A stretch of DNA of 26,249 nt, from positions 372,796 to 399,044 of the forward strand of contig BFEA01000745.1 in the NCBI GenBank assembly GCA_003427395.1. The letters run 5' to 3'. The notes below the pieces were generated by a model. That model searched no databases, was not told where the DNA came from, and worked only from the letters and a program-made list of their open reading frames with translations. The DNA is from Chara braunii (taxonomy: Eukaryota > Streptophyta > Charophyceae > Charales > Characeae). This document shows, piece by piece, positions 1-9,300 of the stretch; the stretch's first letter is position 1; each line of letters begins with the position of its first letter. The position numbers and the translations under genes were made by a program.

Positions 1-1035
1 TCTACGCCATTGTCCATCCCCTCCACCACCTGCCATCATCCGACTCCCTCCCCGTCATACTTCCACCATCCACTACACCTCCCGTAGTCATCTTCCTCCT
101 CAATCTTCCACCTCCTCCCACCATCTTGCACCTCCGCCCTCCGCCACCCTGCACCTCCTCCCTCCTCCCTCCACAATCTACAACCTCCTCTTCCCGCTAT
201 CTTCTTCCCTCCCCATTGTCCCTGCCATGTTCCACTAGTTTTAACGGCTCTGCCTCCACAATCAAACTTCCCTCATCCCCTCCACCTCCTGCCATCATCT
301 TTTTCCACAACCTCCTCCCTTCTCCCTCCTCCTTCCTCCCTCTGCCATCTCCCGTCCTTCCTCCCTCCACGTCAACCCAACTTCCCTCATCCGCTCCACC
401 TCTTGCCATCTTCTTTCTCCCCCATCTTCCTTCATCCCCTCCACCTCCCGCCATCATCTTCCTCCCCCATCTTCGGCGTCCTCCCTCCGCCATCCCCTCC
501 CTCCTCCCTCCACCATCTTCCATCTCCTCCCTCCTCCCTCTGCCATCGTTCATCTCCTCCCTTGTCCGCTCCACCAACCACCATGCCCTCCCTCCTCCCT
601 CCGCCATTTTCAACCGCCATCTTTCATTTCCTTCCTCCTCCCTCCAACAACCACCATCCACTCCCTCCTCCCTCCGCAATTTGTAATCGCCATCTGTCAC
701 TTCCTCCCTCCTCCCTCCGCCATCGTTCATCTCCTCCCTCGTCCTTCCGCCAACCACCATGCCCTCCTTCCTCCCAAACGCCATTTTTTACCACCATCTT
801 TCATTTCCTCCCTCCTCCCTCCGTCATCGTTCACGTCCTCCCTCGTCCTTCCGCCAACCATCATGCCCTCCCTCCTCCCAACCGCCATGTTTCATCTCCT
901 CCCTCGTTCCTCCCCCAACCTCCATCCCCTCCCTCCTCCCTATGCCATTTTCAACCGCCATCTTTCATCTACTCCCTCCTCCCTCCGCCATTCACCATCT
1001 CCTCCTTCCTCCCTCAGACGCGGTGCATCATCTTC
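1..1035. repeat. Pyrimidine-rich degenerate minisatellite
   Basis: The + strand is almost wholly C and T, built from variants of CCTCCCTCCTCCCTCCGCCAT with longer blocks such as CAACCACCATGCCCTCC recurring at about 575, 751 and 855. Spacing is irregular (176 then 104 bases), so this is a degenerate minisatellite and not a clean satellite. Open frames of up to about 225 codons run through it on both strands, but they exist only because the repeat has few stop triplets. Their products are Pro/Ser-rich or Gly/Glu/Arg-rich low complexity in several frames at once. I do not call any of them genes. Polypyrimidine/polypurine tracts of this length can in principle adopt triplex (H-DNA) structure. Confidence 0.9.
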
Positions 1036-1095
1036 TTCCACCACACAATTTTTATTTTTTTTTCAATTTCAAATTTCTAGCCTGCTTTAAATTTC

Positions 1096-1215
1096 CGTTC
1101 TTCGGTGGTGGGAGAGGGGCGTTGTAGAGTTGGGGGTGGCAGTGGGTGGGGGTCGCTGTAGAGTTTGGGGCGGAGGTGGGGGGGGGGGAAGGGGGGGGGG
1201 GGGAGAGGGCTGACA
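1096..1215. repeat. G-rich tract with short tandem unit and long G runs
   Basis: Strand composition switches here from C/T-rich to G-rich. A unit beginning CGTTGTAGAGTTGGGG at about 1120 recurs 34 bases later as CGCTGTAGAGTTTGGGG at about 1154. It is followed by runs of 10 or more G separated by AA. Several groups of at least four G runs lie close enough for intramolecular G-quadruplexes. No coding sequence is supported. Confidence 0.8.
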
Positions 1216-1435
1216 GAGGGGGTTTTAGAGAGTTTTTGATGAAGGGGCTGACACAACCTTCGCTGTGGGGTTTTGCTTGCAGGGCATAATGGCGCAGAAA
1301 CACAATGTGACAGTGTTGAAAAGACACTTCACGGACCATGGGCCCCATGGCGCGAATCTGGGCAAGGGGTCGAGGCACATTGCTGCATCTGCACTGAACT
1401 AAGGAAAAATAAAAAATAAAAAAAATTGTGGCGTG

Positions 1436-1572
1436 CTACCAGCGCACATGCGCCACCCCAGCGCACCCTAACACACCGCACCCTAACACACCGCACCGCA
1501 CAGCGCACACCGCATTGCGCACCGCACAGGTGCGCCGCAGGTATGAGTAGCAATAGTAGTAGTAGTAGTAGG
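1436..1572. repeat. CGCACC-type repeat followed by an AGT microsatellite
   Basis: From about 1440 to 1535 the sequence is a degenerate repeat of GCGCACC / ACACCGCACC units. It contains two direct copies of CACCCTAACACACCG. An (AGT)n microsatellite at about 1547-1572 follows. These make short open frames on both strands that are not credible proteins. The rest of 1216-1435 shows nothing that I recognise. Confidence 0.75.
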
Positions 1573-1639
1573 ATAGTATATTTCCATGTTCTAGAAGTAG
1601 ATTCATTCGATTTGCCCCTCATACGAGCAGCCCGTTTGT

Positions 1640-1830
1640 CAAAACGAACGGGGGCCCTAATGAAATCACAAGCAAAGAAGACCAAAGCAAAATCTAAAGA
1701 ATCTAAAAAAAGAGAAATAAAACTAAAGATAATTTAAAATAAATCTAAAAGAAGAAATCCTAAAGAAATCTAAGAGGAAGAAAAAAAAACAAAAGAAACG
1801 AAAGAACTTTCCTTAGTACCTGTTCCCACA
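1640..1830. repeat. A-rich low-complexity tract
   Basis: A purine-dominated stretch made of degenerate AAATCTAAAGAA-like units, ending in a run of nine A and AAAGAAACGAAAG. It could be the decayed A-rich 3' tail of a retroposed sequence, but no flanking duplication is visible. Low complexity only. Confidence 0.65.
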
Positions 1831-1842
1831 ATGCATAGTAGA

Positions 1843-2345
1843 GGAACTTTTTGTCAAAAACGGGGATCCCACATGGTTCTGGGTCCGACTGCATTGGAAA
1901 AGAAATCGCCTGTTTCTACTGTGGCTTGTGTGCGTGTCGCCACGGTCGTTACCGACGGCGCATGATCGTTATGAATTTCCAGAAGCCCGTGAGCCCCTAC
2001 CCTTCCCCTCTAAAAGTCGGTCCATTGCTTTTTTTTTTTTTTTTGGCTTTAGTTGTCCTCTATTGGTTCAAAGCTCTGCAGGACAGGGGATTGGCCATCG
2101 AATATCGACTGCACAATCGGAAAAGCCCCTTAACTGTCGGGCCAATGGGATCCGAAAAAGTTTTTACGGACCATATGGCGCGGACCCAACTTCTAAGGGG
2201 CTTTTCCGATTTTTTGTTAAAAGCTCCAAGTGGGATCCGCCTCTTACTTCAGAAAATGGTCGCCCGTTTTTTTGGGCGCCGTAAAGTGTATTGGGGCTTG
2301 AAACGCCCCAGTCACTTCTGAGGGCGCCATATGGTGCTTCACAAT
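1843..2345. mobile_element. Fold-back (MITE-like) DNA with 18-bp inverted arms
   Basis: An exact 18-bp inverted repeat is formed by 2115-2132 and 2194-2211 (arm AATCGGAAAAGCCCCTTA), separated by 61 bases. Further inverted pairs lie around it: ACCATATGGCGC at 2170-2181 with its complement at 2324-2335, and TGGGTCCG at 1880-1887 with its complement at 2181-2188. TGGGATCCG occurs as a direct repeat near 2147 and 2231. A T16 run sits at 2029-2044. This is the texture of a decayed fold-back or MITE. I cannot define true ends or a target-site duplication, so the assignment to a mobile element is inference. Open frames here are shadows. Confidence 0.45.
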
Positions 2346-2391
2346 TAATTTAGTTTTAGGTTTTTTTTTGTTTGTTTTTTTTCTTCTTCTT

Positions 2392-2625
2392 CGTTGGCTA
2401 AAGCCAACGGTCACCCTCTGTTCATAGAACAGTCGCGAACTGTTGAAATTCAAACCCAAGTTCGATCCCAACGGCTGGGATCGAAAAAGAAAATTTGACC
2501 ACTTCTCAATTTAGGTGTGTCAACTTTGTGTAGGGGCCATGCTAATTCGCGCGGTCGATCTGAGCCACGCGATCTTTGCGATCAAACGGTCAGAATCGAC
2601 CACGCCAACGACGTTCATAGTGGGC
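2392..2625. repeat. Chain of perfect and near-perfect hairpins
   Basis: Three hairpins follow in series. CGTTGGCT at 2392-2399 pairs perfectly with 2402-2409 around two bases (in practice a slightly larger loop). TTCGATCCCA at 2461-2470 pairs over 10 bp with 2476-2485 around a 5-base loop. A longer imperfect stem pairs the GCGGTCGAT segment near 2557 with ATCGACCACGC near 2595-2610. No coding sequence is supported. The function is unknown. Confidence 0.6.
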
Positions 2626-2640
2626 AGCTCCAAAAGGAGC

Positions 2641-2690
2641 TAGCCCAGTGGCAAGTGCGGTTCAATCCCGGTGTCTACTGGGTGAGAGTC
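2641..2690 (+). promoter_or_regulatory. RNA polymerase III box A/box B-like pair (tRNA- or SINE-like remnant)
   Basis: TAGCCCAGTGG at 2641-2651 fits the box A consensus TRGYNNARNNG at every defined position. GGTTCAATCCC at 2660-2670 fits the box B consensus GGTTCRANNCC. The two starts are only about 19 bases apart, much closer than in a functional tRNA or ordinary SINE. CCCAGT near 2645 can also pair with ACTGGG near 2681. I read it as a possible collapsed tRNA-like or SINE head. It is not a working tRNA gene, since no cloverleaf can be drawn. Confidence 0.3.
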
Positions 2691-2720
2691 CTGCACTGTA
2701 ACCTACTAGGCTAACTCCTA

Positions 2721-4110
2721 TCACGGGAGATATAACCGCAACCTGTCTATTTGAAGGGTTCTGGCCCAGTAGGCTGCCTGAACTCTGGCATGGGCAGGCT
2801 TACTCTTGCCTCACCCATTCAAGCCAGTGCCCCGCCATCCGACTGGCTGGGGCTTAGGCCGGTAGCCTGGTAAGGCACCCTTTTAGCCACGTATCCGGCT
2901 TCAGGCTCCAGGCTGAGCCAAATCACGCATCCCAAAAGAAATACGTGACCCACCTCTCCTCCGTCACGGTCCTATACTGTGGCGTGCCTATTCGTTTTAG
3001 CCCTGTTAGGCTCTGAATCGCGCGACTATCCTTATTTTAAATAAAATAGGTATAAAATTCTATATATATTTTCTTGCGACCGTACGGTCTGTACACACAT
3101 CCGGCCTTACCAAACATGGGAAAAGACCGACCACGCCGCCGGTTCTTGTCGCCACTTCCAGATGCCGCACGCGTCAGGACTTAGGTTCGATAAGTTTTAG
3201 TCTCTTAGTCATAGGTCGAATTTGAATAAACTTCTGGCAAATAACCCATCTCATTAAGTTATGAAGCCCGGATAACCCTTTACTAAGTCGGACATCGTCC
3301 GACATTTAAAAACATCGGGCAGAGGCAGATACCCTTGTCAGGGTTTCTGCCCCGACGACGGTCACCATGCCAACCCATGGGAGTAGTACACGCAGGCTAT
3401 GCTGCTTTGTCCATTGAGGCTCTTTGCTGCGCTGATAGAAGGAGTGTGCGGACTGACTAGTCCTAAGCAAATGCTCCTAGACCGTCTATAAACATTTCTG
3501 GTTGGGGTCTGAACTATCCACTGGTTGTGATCGTCGTCCTGATTGCGACGTTAAATAATTCTTGAGGACTCTCGAGGGCTGTCCTTAAATTGCCTCTTGA
3601 ACAGCCAGATCAGTCAGACGTAAGGCTCATTGCATGCGAGGGTAAACAACGGGCAGGCTGGGCATAAGCATACGTCTTGGGCACAGGGGTGGACCGTGGT
3701 TGCACACCTTAGACACTGCCGCTTGATGATGCTCACAAGTACGTTGGATATAGGGGAAGGGGATTCCAATTGTGAACTCAACTGAACCTCACTATTATAC
3801 CCATTGTGCTCACAGTAGTTTATTTTTATTTTGATTAGTTGGGTGACAGACTGCGGACACCTAACAGACGGCCTAGAGTAGGATTGTAATCTACGATAGT
3901 CAGTTCATCTCAACGCTTCTGAACAGAACTAATCGAAATTAGAAGTAGACTACATGTGTACAGGCTTGTAGGTGCTGTTGATGCCGCTTGACCGTTAGTT
4001 TAGGTATCTCGCCGGATATTATTTTATTTCAATTATTTTTAGAACCGGTCAGACGCATGCTGCGGTAGGTCCCAGAGAGGACATGAGTGCAGACAACATC
4101 TGCCTAGCCG
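2721..4110. other. Non-coding stretch upstream of the chromovirus; no gene seen
   Basis: No credible reading frame is present. The stretch should contain the 5' LTR and primer-binding site of the chromovirus that starts at 4111. By eye I find neither a copy of the 3' LTR start (TGTGAGGAACAAG at 9319) nor a recognisable initiator-Met-tRNA binding site. Visible items are an AT-rich patch at about 3033-3072, a TATAAA at 3487-3492 that could be an LTR core promoter (weak), and a strong hairpin at 3324-3351. The 5' flank may have diverged, been replaced, or been mis-assembled. Confidence 0.5.
3324..3351. repeat. Strong hairpin with ACCCT-TGTC-AGGGT apex
   Basis: GGCAGA (3324-3329) pairs with TCTGCC (3346-3351). 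After one T-T mismatch, ACCCT (3331-3335) pairs with AGGGT (3340-3344) around a TGTC tetraloop. The same apical stem with loop TGTA recurs at 18188-18201. The role is unknown. It could be part of a diverged LTR or leader. Confidence 0.6.
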
Positions 4111-5541
4111 ATGAGTGGATCGGAAGGTGGTGAAGATACATCTGATGATAGGAGGCAGACACGAAGGGATACCGGTAGGATACCCTTAGTGTTTCAGGTC
4201 CTAGTACCAGGAGATAAAAGGAGACTAAGGGCCGTAGCTAGGGCCTGTAATCTAGAGACTGCGAGAGAAACAGCAGTTGATGTAGAACGAGCGTTGGCAG
4301 CAGCAGCAGCTAGCGCAGTAGCTATGGCTACCTCTGCAGCAACATCTGTTGCGACCTCAACTGGTCAACACACCAGCTCAAATGTTATCTCCAGTACGTC
4401 AGGAGTTGGCACTAGTCAGATGGCGGGCTTGCAGTTCAGCTCGCCGCCTCAACGAACCCGGGAGCAGATGGAGCTCCAGCAAGTGGAAAGGATTCGCTTA
4501 AAGCTAGAGGAGGAACTTAAAAAGGTTACCGACAGAGAGAGAAAAATTAGAAATAGAAGTATCATACTAGAGAGCAGAGGGGCAGACAAGGCTGCACTAG
4601 AGGGTTTAGATGACTCTACCGTGGACAACAATATGAAAGTTGTCAAGCCGAGCATCCTGTTCATACACGCATACATGGACAACAAGCTGGATGCCCGCCA
4701 GCTGGACAACAATTACCTTGGTACCCCAAGACCCCCCTGAAACCACCTCCAACCTTCTCAGGAGACAAGAAGGATGAGGCTCTCGACACGTGGTTGAGAA
4801 CGGTACCAGTGTGGGTGAGGGCAAAGAGGACATTGGTAGAGGAGGAGGTGATAACTGTTGCATCCTACTTAGAGGGTTCAACAGCTCGCTGGCTAAATGG
4901 ATTGGTTGCTTCGAAGGGGTTCAGCAGGAACATGGGTGATTGGGCGTAGACCCGCACCCTAAAGAGCTTTATGGACTTAGTGGAAGCACGTTGGCACAAC
5001 CCTCAGCAAGCACAGATTGCCACTGATGGGTTATTAAAGCTTGATGCTAGAAAGTACAAGTCAGTGCGAGAGCTTACCACAATCGTAGAGCGTCTGATTA
5101 TTGTTCTAGGGGTGGAGACCATGTTCTTGAGATGTCTTCCCACAGACATCAAGAACTTACTTGCCAGCGAGGCTCGGTTAGAGTATCACACCTTTGAGAC
5201 ATTCAGTAAGAAGGCCCTAGACTTAGAGGCTACGTTGGGTGGTGCTCAAACCCCCCTAGGGACGGAAGGAAGAAGAAGGCTCCACAAAAGTGGAAGAAGA
5301 AGGGCAGTCGATTGATGATGGTTGATTCCAAAGGGATTCAAACTGAGATCGATGATGTTTCTGAGCTTGTGAAGGGATCAAAGTTAGACGGCGAGGATAG
5401 TGTTAGTCAGGGGCAAGTCGCTAACCCAAACAAAATAGCTGCTTGGGTTAGAGCAGTTTGGATCAAGAAGTGTGGCGGGACCGTTGGCAGCGTGGGGCTT
5501 GCATAAACTGCGGCGAATATGTCCATCAACAGTTTAAGTGC
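4111..5541 (+). pseudogene. gag polyprotein, frameshifted, with CCHC zinc knuckle
   Basis: Gag packages retrotransposon RNA into cytoplasmic particles. The first frame (4111-4740, 209 codons) has an Ala/Ser/Thr-rich stretch at residues about 66-95 and a charged coiled-coil-like helix at about 115-147. After a shift at the C6 run 4732-4737, the next frame carries the usual gag core, beginning PPTFSGDKKDEALDTWL and including the conserved Leu/Ala/Trp pattern (SYLEGSTARWLNG). A TAG at 4947-4949 interrupts it. A second shift follows at another C6 run, 5251-5256, leading to a Lys-rich tail. The zinc knuckle CINCGEYVHQQFKC (exact CX2CX4HX4C) is encoded at 5500-5541 in yet another frame. The ATG at 4111 is the first plausible start; the true start could lie a few bases either side. 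It is clearly gag and clearly broken. Confidence 0.85.
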
Positions 5542-5705
5542 AAGAACGCGAAGGTCTTGCAGAAGATCCCTCCTAAGAGTCGGTTTCCTTCTTCTCAGTC
5601 TGGGGCCTCTGCGAGCTCCATCTCGGGAAACACTTAGGGCCAGTAGAAGTTGTAGCTGCTTCTACTCTCATTGAAGCGGGTGATGTACACTCCCCGTTTC
5701 AAGAG

Positions 5706-6130
5706 TTGGCCGAAGCTATTGACTCCTTAGTCACCCCGCAAACGCATCCAGACCAAACTATAGTTTGTCCGTTGGATGTGTCTAAGGCCTTAGAGGACCT
5801 TCAAGGTGAGTGGTCGGCAAGGGACCCTCGTGAGTCCTGGGTGGCACCAAGTAGAGGTTCTAGAGGGGAGCACTTCGTTGTGGAAGTTGGTGTGGGTGGC
5901 CGCAGGCGCCTTCTTAGACATTGGCTCCACGTGAAACTTCATAAGTTGCGACTGCATTGAGAGACTGCGCCTAAAGGACCGGGTGCAGCGCCTTAGTAGA
6001 CCGGTAGCATCTACTTTGGCCAACAAAGAGCGCATGATGGTGGAAGACTACGTGAAGGACATGGTTTGGACTTTCTCCTACCCAGGAGGAAAATTAAATC
6101 ATAAGACATCATTCCTGGTGAGCAACGATT
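5706..6130 (+). pseudogene. Retroviral-type aspartic protease, inactivated
   Basis: Retrotransposon proteases cut the Gag-Pol polyprotein and use a D-T/S-G triad. The expected motif appears as FLDIGST at about 5911-5931, so the middle Thr/Ser of the triad is Ile (codon ATT, 5920-5922). Two codons after the Ser a TGA (5932-5934) interrupts the frame, after which NFISCD continues as expected for the family. The upstream part (5706 on, ending FVVEVGVGG) is in a different frame, so there is also an indel at about 5895-5908. Downstream, FLVSNDLPFDMLLGMYYL resembles the protease flap-to-end segment (usual form ILG/LLGM.WL). The enzyme should be inactive. Confidence 0.75.
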
Positions 6131-7170
6131 TGCCTTTCGACATGTTGTTGGGCATGTACTACCTCGAGGTTGCCAAGCCTCAGTTTGAGTGGGACAAAAA
6201 GGTGTTAAAGCATGAGTTGCCTAATGGGAGGACCGTTAGACTGGCCAAATATAAAGCCAGTAGGTTAATAGACTCCTATGGGTGCTTACGCGCACCTGCG
6301 TTCTATAACTATTATAAAGAGGAAGGTATGTACTTAGTTTATGTCTCTGCGAAAGGGGAGGCCGTTAAAACACCCCTAGAGATAGAGACCATCGCCACTA
6401 AGTACCCTGATCTGTTTGAGGAGCCTACAGGAGTCGTAGACACTGGGGTTGTCCATGCCATAGAGATCATCCCAGGTAGTGATACACCTAAAGGGAGAAT
6501 CTATAGAATGGCTCCGACCGAGTTTGACGAGCTTCGGCGACAACTGAAAGAGCTCATGGAGAAGGGATGGATTCGGCCTAGCACCTCCCCTTTTGGCTCA
6601 CCAGTCTTATTTGTTCCAAAGAAAGGGGGAACACTGAGGATGTGCATTGATTATAGAGGCTTCTATGCCATCACCGTTAAGAACGCAGAGCCTCTACCAC
6701 GCATCGACGACCTATTGGATAGGGTGCAAGGGTGTAAGTACTATACAAAGATAGGCTTAAAATCCGGTTGTCATCATATTGCCATAAGACCAGAGGACCA
6801 ACACAAAACCGCATTCCAAACCAGGTATGGTCTGTACGAGTTTGTGGTGATGCCCTTTGGCCTTTGCAATGCGACGGGTACATTCCAGCACGCCATGAAT
6901 AGGATCTTCCATGACTACTTAGATAAGTTCGTCGTCGTGTACCTTGACGACATACTTATCTTTAGTAAGACTGTTGAGGAGCATGCTCAACATGTAGACA
7001 AAGTACTTTCACTCCTTCAACAACACAAGTATAAGATAAACGCAGAGAAATGCGAGTTCGGACTCACTCGAATCTTGTACTTGGGTCATGAAGTATCTGT
7101 GGATGGGATTAGGCCCGAAGATGTAAAGGTGGCTCGCATACGTGTGGCCACGACCCCGGTCTGTGATTGA
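5983..7170 (+). pseudogene. Reverse transcriptase of the chromovirus, motif A aspartate lost
   Basis: This is the longest continuous pol frame (395 codons). It copies the element RNA into DNA in the family. It reads through the end of protease, a linker, then the polymerase: SPVLFVPKKGGTLRMCIDYR (fingers), YTKIGLKSG (motif A), the RTRYGLYEFVVMPFGL segment, and VYLDDILIF (motif C, YxDD, residues 320-323). Motif A should be TKIDLKSG; here the catalytic Asp is Gly (codon GGC, 6754-6756, residue 258). The YxDD pair is intact. One of the three metal-binding aspartates is therefore missing and polymerisation is not expected. The frame ends early by a shift near 7135-7145, with the connection domain continuing at 7142 in the next frame. 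The listed start is only the first ATG after the upstream TGA; in life this was part of a polyprotein. Confidence 0.92.
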
Positions 7171-7740
7171 GGTCAAATCATTCGTGGGAATGTGTGGTTA
7201 TTACCGCAATTTTATGAAGAATTATAGCACGATCACATCTCCCTTGACTGATGTAACTCAACTTGATACACCGTGGGGCTGGACCGACGAGTGTGAGGCA
7301 GCTTTCAAGCGTTTGAATTATGCACTCATACACCATGAAGTTCTCATGGTGCCCGACCCGTAGAGGCCATTCGTTGTAACCACTGACGCAAGCCAATTGG
7401 CATTAGCGCAGTGCTGGCTCAGCAGGAAGGGAAAAAGTTGAGATCGGTCAAGTATATGAGTAAAAAGATACCATCAAAGAAGTTGGCGAAGTCCACCTAC
7501 GAGAGGGAATTCTACGCTCTCTACAAGGCACTTGTCCACTAGAGACACTATTTGTTAGGAAGGTTCTTCTACTTGAGAACTGACCATCAGACCCTCAAGT
7601 GGATCAAGACACAACCAGTTCTCTCCGATGCACTCAAACGCTGGATTGAAGTCATAGATCAATATGACTTCAAACTAGACTATGTGAAGGGAGAGTACAA
7701 CAAGATTGCCGATGCGTTGTCTCGAAGGGCAGATTACCTA
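7142..7740 (+). pseudogene. RT connection and RNase H domain, three stops or shifts
   Basis: RNase H removes RNA from the RNA:DNA hybrid. The connection segment reads VIEVKSFVGMCGYYRNFMKN, then WGWTDECEAAFKRLN, both typical of Ty3/gypsy. A TAG at 7361-7363 interrupts VPDP-RPFVV. TTDASQ (catalytic Asp at 7384-7386) follows. A 1-2 base indel near 7395-7403 then moves the frame before SAVLAQQEGKKL. The STYEREFYAL motif contains the expected Glu. A second TAG at 7540-7542 falls where the family has Trp (ALVH-W-RHYLLG). The domain ends with the TDHQTLKW and ADALSR motifs near 7580 and 7710. Each expected landmark is present in order, but no full-length product is possible. Confidence 0.85.
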
Positions 7741-8916
7741 GGTGCTGAGTTTGGTTTATCTGAGGACGTAACTCGATCTTTTGGGGAAGCCTACAAGGAA
7801 GATCCCGTCACGATGGACATCATCAAGGAACTGCAGGCCAAAGACAAGGCCACCAGTGACGAGTTTGTGATGGTGGATGGATTACTCTTTCTTGAAAAGG
7901 CAAGGTTTAACAGGTTAGTTGTTCCATCTAGGGAGATTTTGCGTAGTTTATTTTTAGGTGAGTGCCATGACGCAACGGGACATTTCGGCTACAAGAAGAC
8001 AAGTGCTAATTTAGTACATCGATTCTGGTGGCCTAACATGATGGACGATGCAAAAAAGTACGTACAAACCTGTCAGGTCTGTCTGCGGGACAAGCCGCGA
8101 ACTCAAGCTCCACTTGGGTTACTCAAGTCTCTACCCATTCCTTTTGGCCCGGGGCAGAGTATATCCATGGATTTCATGGATACTCCCGTGACCAGCAAGG
8201 ATGGCAAGAGGCACATCTTCGTCATAGTTGATAGATTCACTAAGTTTGCTAGACTAATTGTCATGCCGGAGACTGCCAGGACTGAACACATCATCAAGTT
8301 ATTCATGGATATTTGGGTGCGTGACTTTGGATTGCCAAAGACAATCGTTAGTGATAAAAATATACGTTTCACAAGCGAGATGTGGAAGAAGGTCACTGAA
8401 CATATGGGCAGCCAGCTACAGATGACTTCTGGGAATCATCCCGAACCAAACGGGCAGGCTGAACAAATGAACCATGTGGTGCAGCATCTGCTGAGGCATT
8501 ACATTAAGCCCAACCAGGATGACTGGGATGAGAAACTACCTCTCATCGCCAGTCTGCACAACGATGTTGTACACAGCACCACTGGCGTTAGTCCTAATCA
8601 TCTGCATCCAGGATGGAAGCCTAGATCTGCTTTAGACTTCCTCCTGCCTGAAAACCGAACTACTGCAACTCCTGGAACTATTGAATTTGGTGTCCAATAT
8701 GAGAAATTGCTGCAGCAGACTGTCGAACACATCAAGAAATCTCAGGAAGCCATGATTTCTTCTGAGAACAAGTGTTGCCGACAGTCCACATTTCAGGTAG
8801 GGGAACGTGTCTGGGTCAAGGCTAGTGAGTTGGAACAGGAGTTTGGCATCTCTAGGAAACTAATGCCTCAATATTTCGGTCCCTGGAAAGTCTTCGACAT
8901 TGTTTGCGGGCAATGA
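7552..8916 (+). pseudogene. Integrase of the chromovirus (with the end of RNase H), C-terminus frameshifted
   Basis: Integrase inserts the cDNA into the chromosome. In this 454-codon frame, residues 1-60 finish RNase H. The zinc-binding N-terminal domain follows with H139, H144, C174 and C177 (HDATGH ... CQVC). The catalytic core has the full D,D-35-E triad: D207 (SMDFMD, codon 8170-8172), D268 (IVSDKN, 8353-8355) and E304 (NGQAEQMN, 8461-8463), with exactly 35 residues between the last two. The GPY/F-like module begins YFGPWKVFDIV near residue 437 and is cut by a shift around 8905, so the end lies in the next frame from 8900. The core is the best-preserved part of the element. The first codon is not a natural start; the frame begins after a stop at 7540. 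Confidence 0.93.
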
Positions 8917-9280
8917 TTTGGATGGTCCCTCGTACGTCATTCGTGTCCCTGATCACCTACGCACTTACCCTGTTTTTCACGCCTCCAAGCTTGCACCTTT
9001 CGCTGAGACAGCACAGTTCTCATCACGGAGATCAATGCTGCCCCCAACCATGGATGGCCACGTGGACGTCGACGACATCCTGGATCACAGAGATACGCCT
9101 GTTCCCAAGCCACCTGGCAGGGGAAGACCTCCTAAACCTGCAAGGGAATCCAAAGTACATTTCAGGCATCATACTGATCTTAAGGAAGATCGATTGATTT
9201 CAAGGGAGGAACATGTCAAGACAGCTCCTCAGATCGTGGCAAATTATGAGAAGAAACTGAAGGGGAAGGCACCAGCATGA
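8900..9280 (+). pseudogene. Integrase C-terminus with chromodomain-like tail
   Basis: In chromoviruses this end directs integration to particular chromatin. It continues the integrase in a shifted frame: DGPSYVIRVPDHL then YPVFHASKLAPF, the standard end of the GPY/F module. A chromodomain-like segment follows: VDVDDILDHR is the usual first strand, and the last part EEHVKTAPQIVANYEKK is the usual C-terminal helix. Between them, where a canonical chromodomain has YLVKWKGY, there is instead a basic Pro/Gly/Arg-rich spacer (PPGRGRPPKP) and KVHFRHH. The aromatic cage residues cannot be matched with confidence. It ends in a TGA 20 bases before the polypurine tract, as expected for the last pol domain. 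Confidence 0.8.
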
Positions 9281-9300
9281 AGCATCTCAGTGGACTTTCG

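Noticed and set aside
126-1127. Several long open frames with Pro/Ser-rich or Gly/Glu/Arg-rich products
   Set aside because: They overlap on both strands in a pyrimidine-rich repeat with few stops. There is no domain, no codon-use signal, and the same composition in all frames.
1471-1510. CCCTAA motifs as possible interstitial telomere repeat
   Set aside because: Only two copies, each inside a longer CACCCTAACACACCG unit. Not a CCCTAAA array.
2600-2720. A functional tRNA gene
   Set aside because: No acceptor stem, anticodon arm or proper box spacing can be drawn.
4720-4745. A programmed gag frameshift
   Set aside because: A stop about 200 bases on, further shifts and dead active sites make ordinary decay the simpler reading. 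It is kept only as a checkable point.
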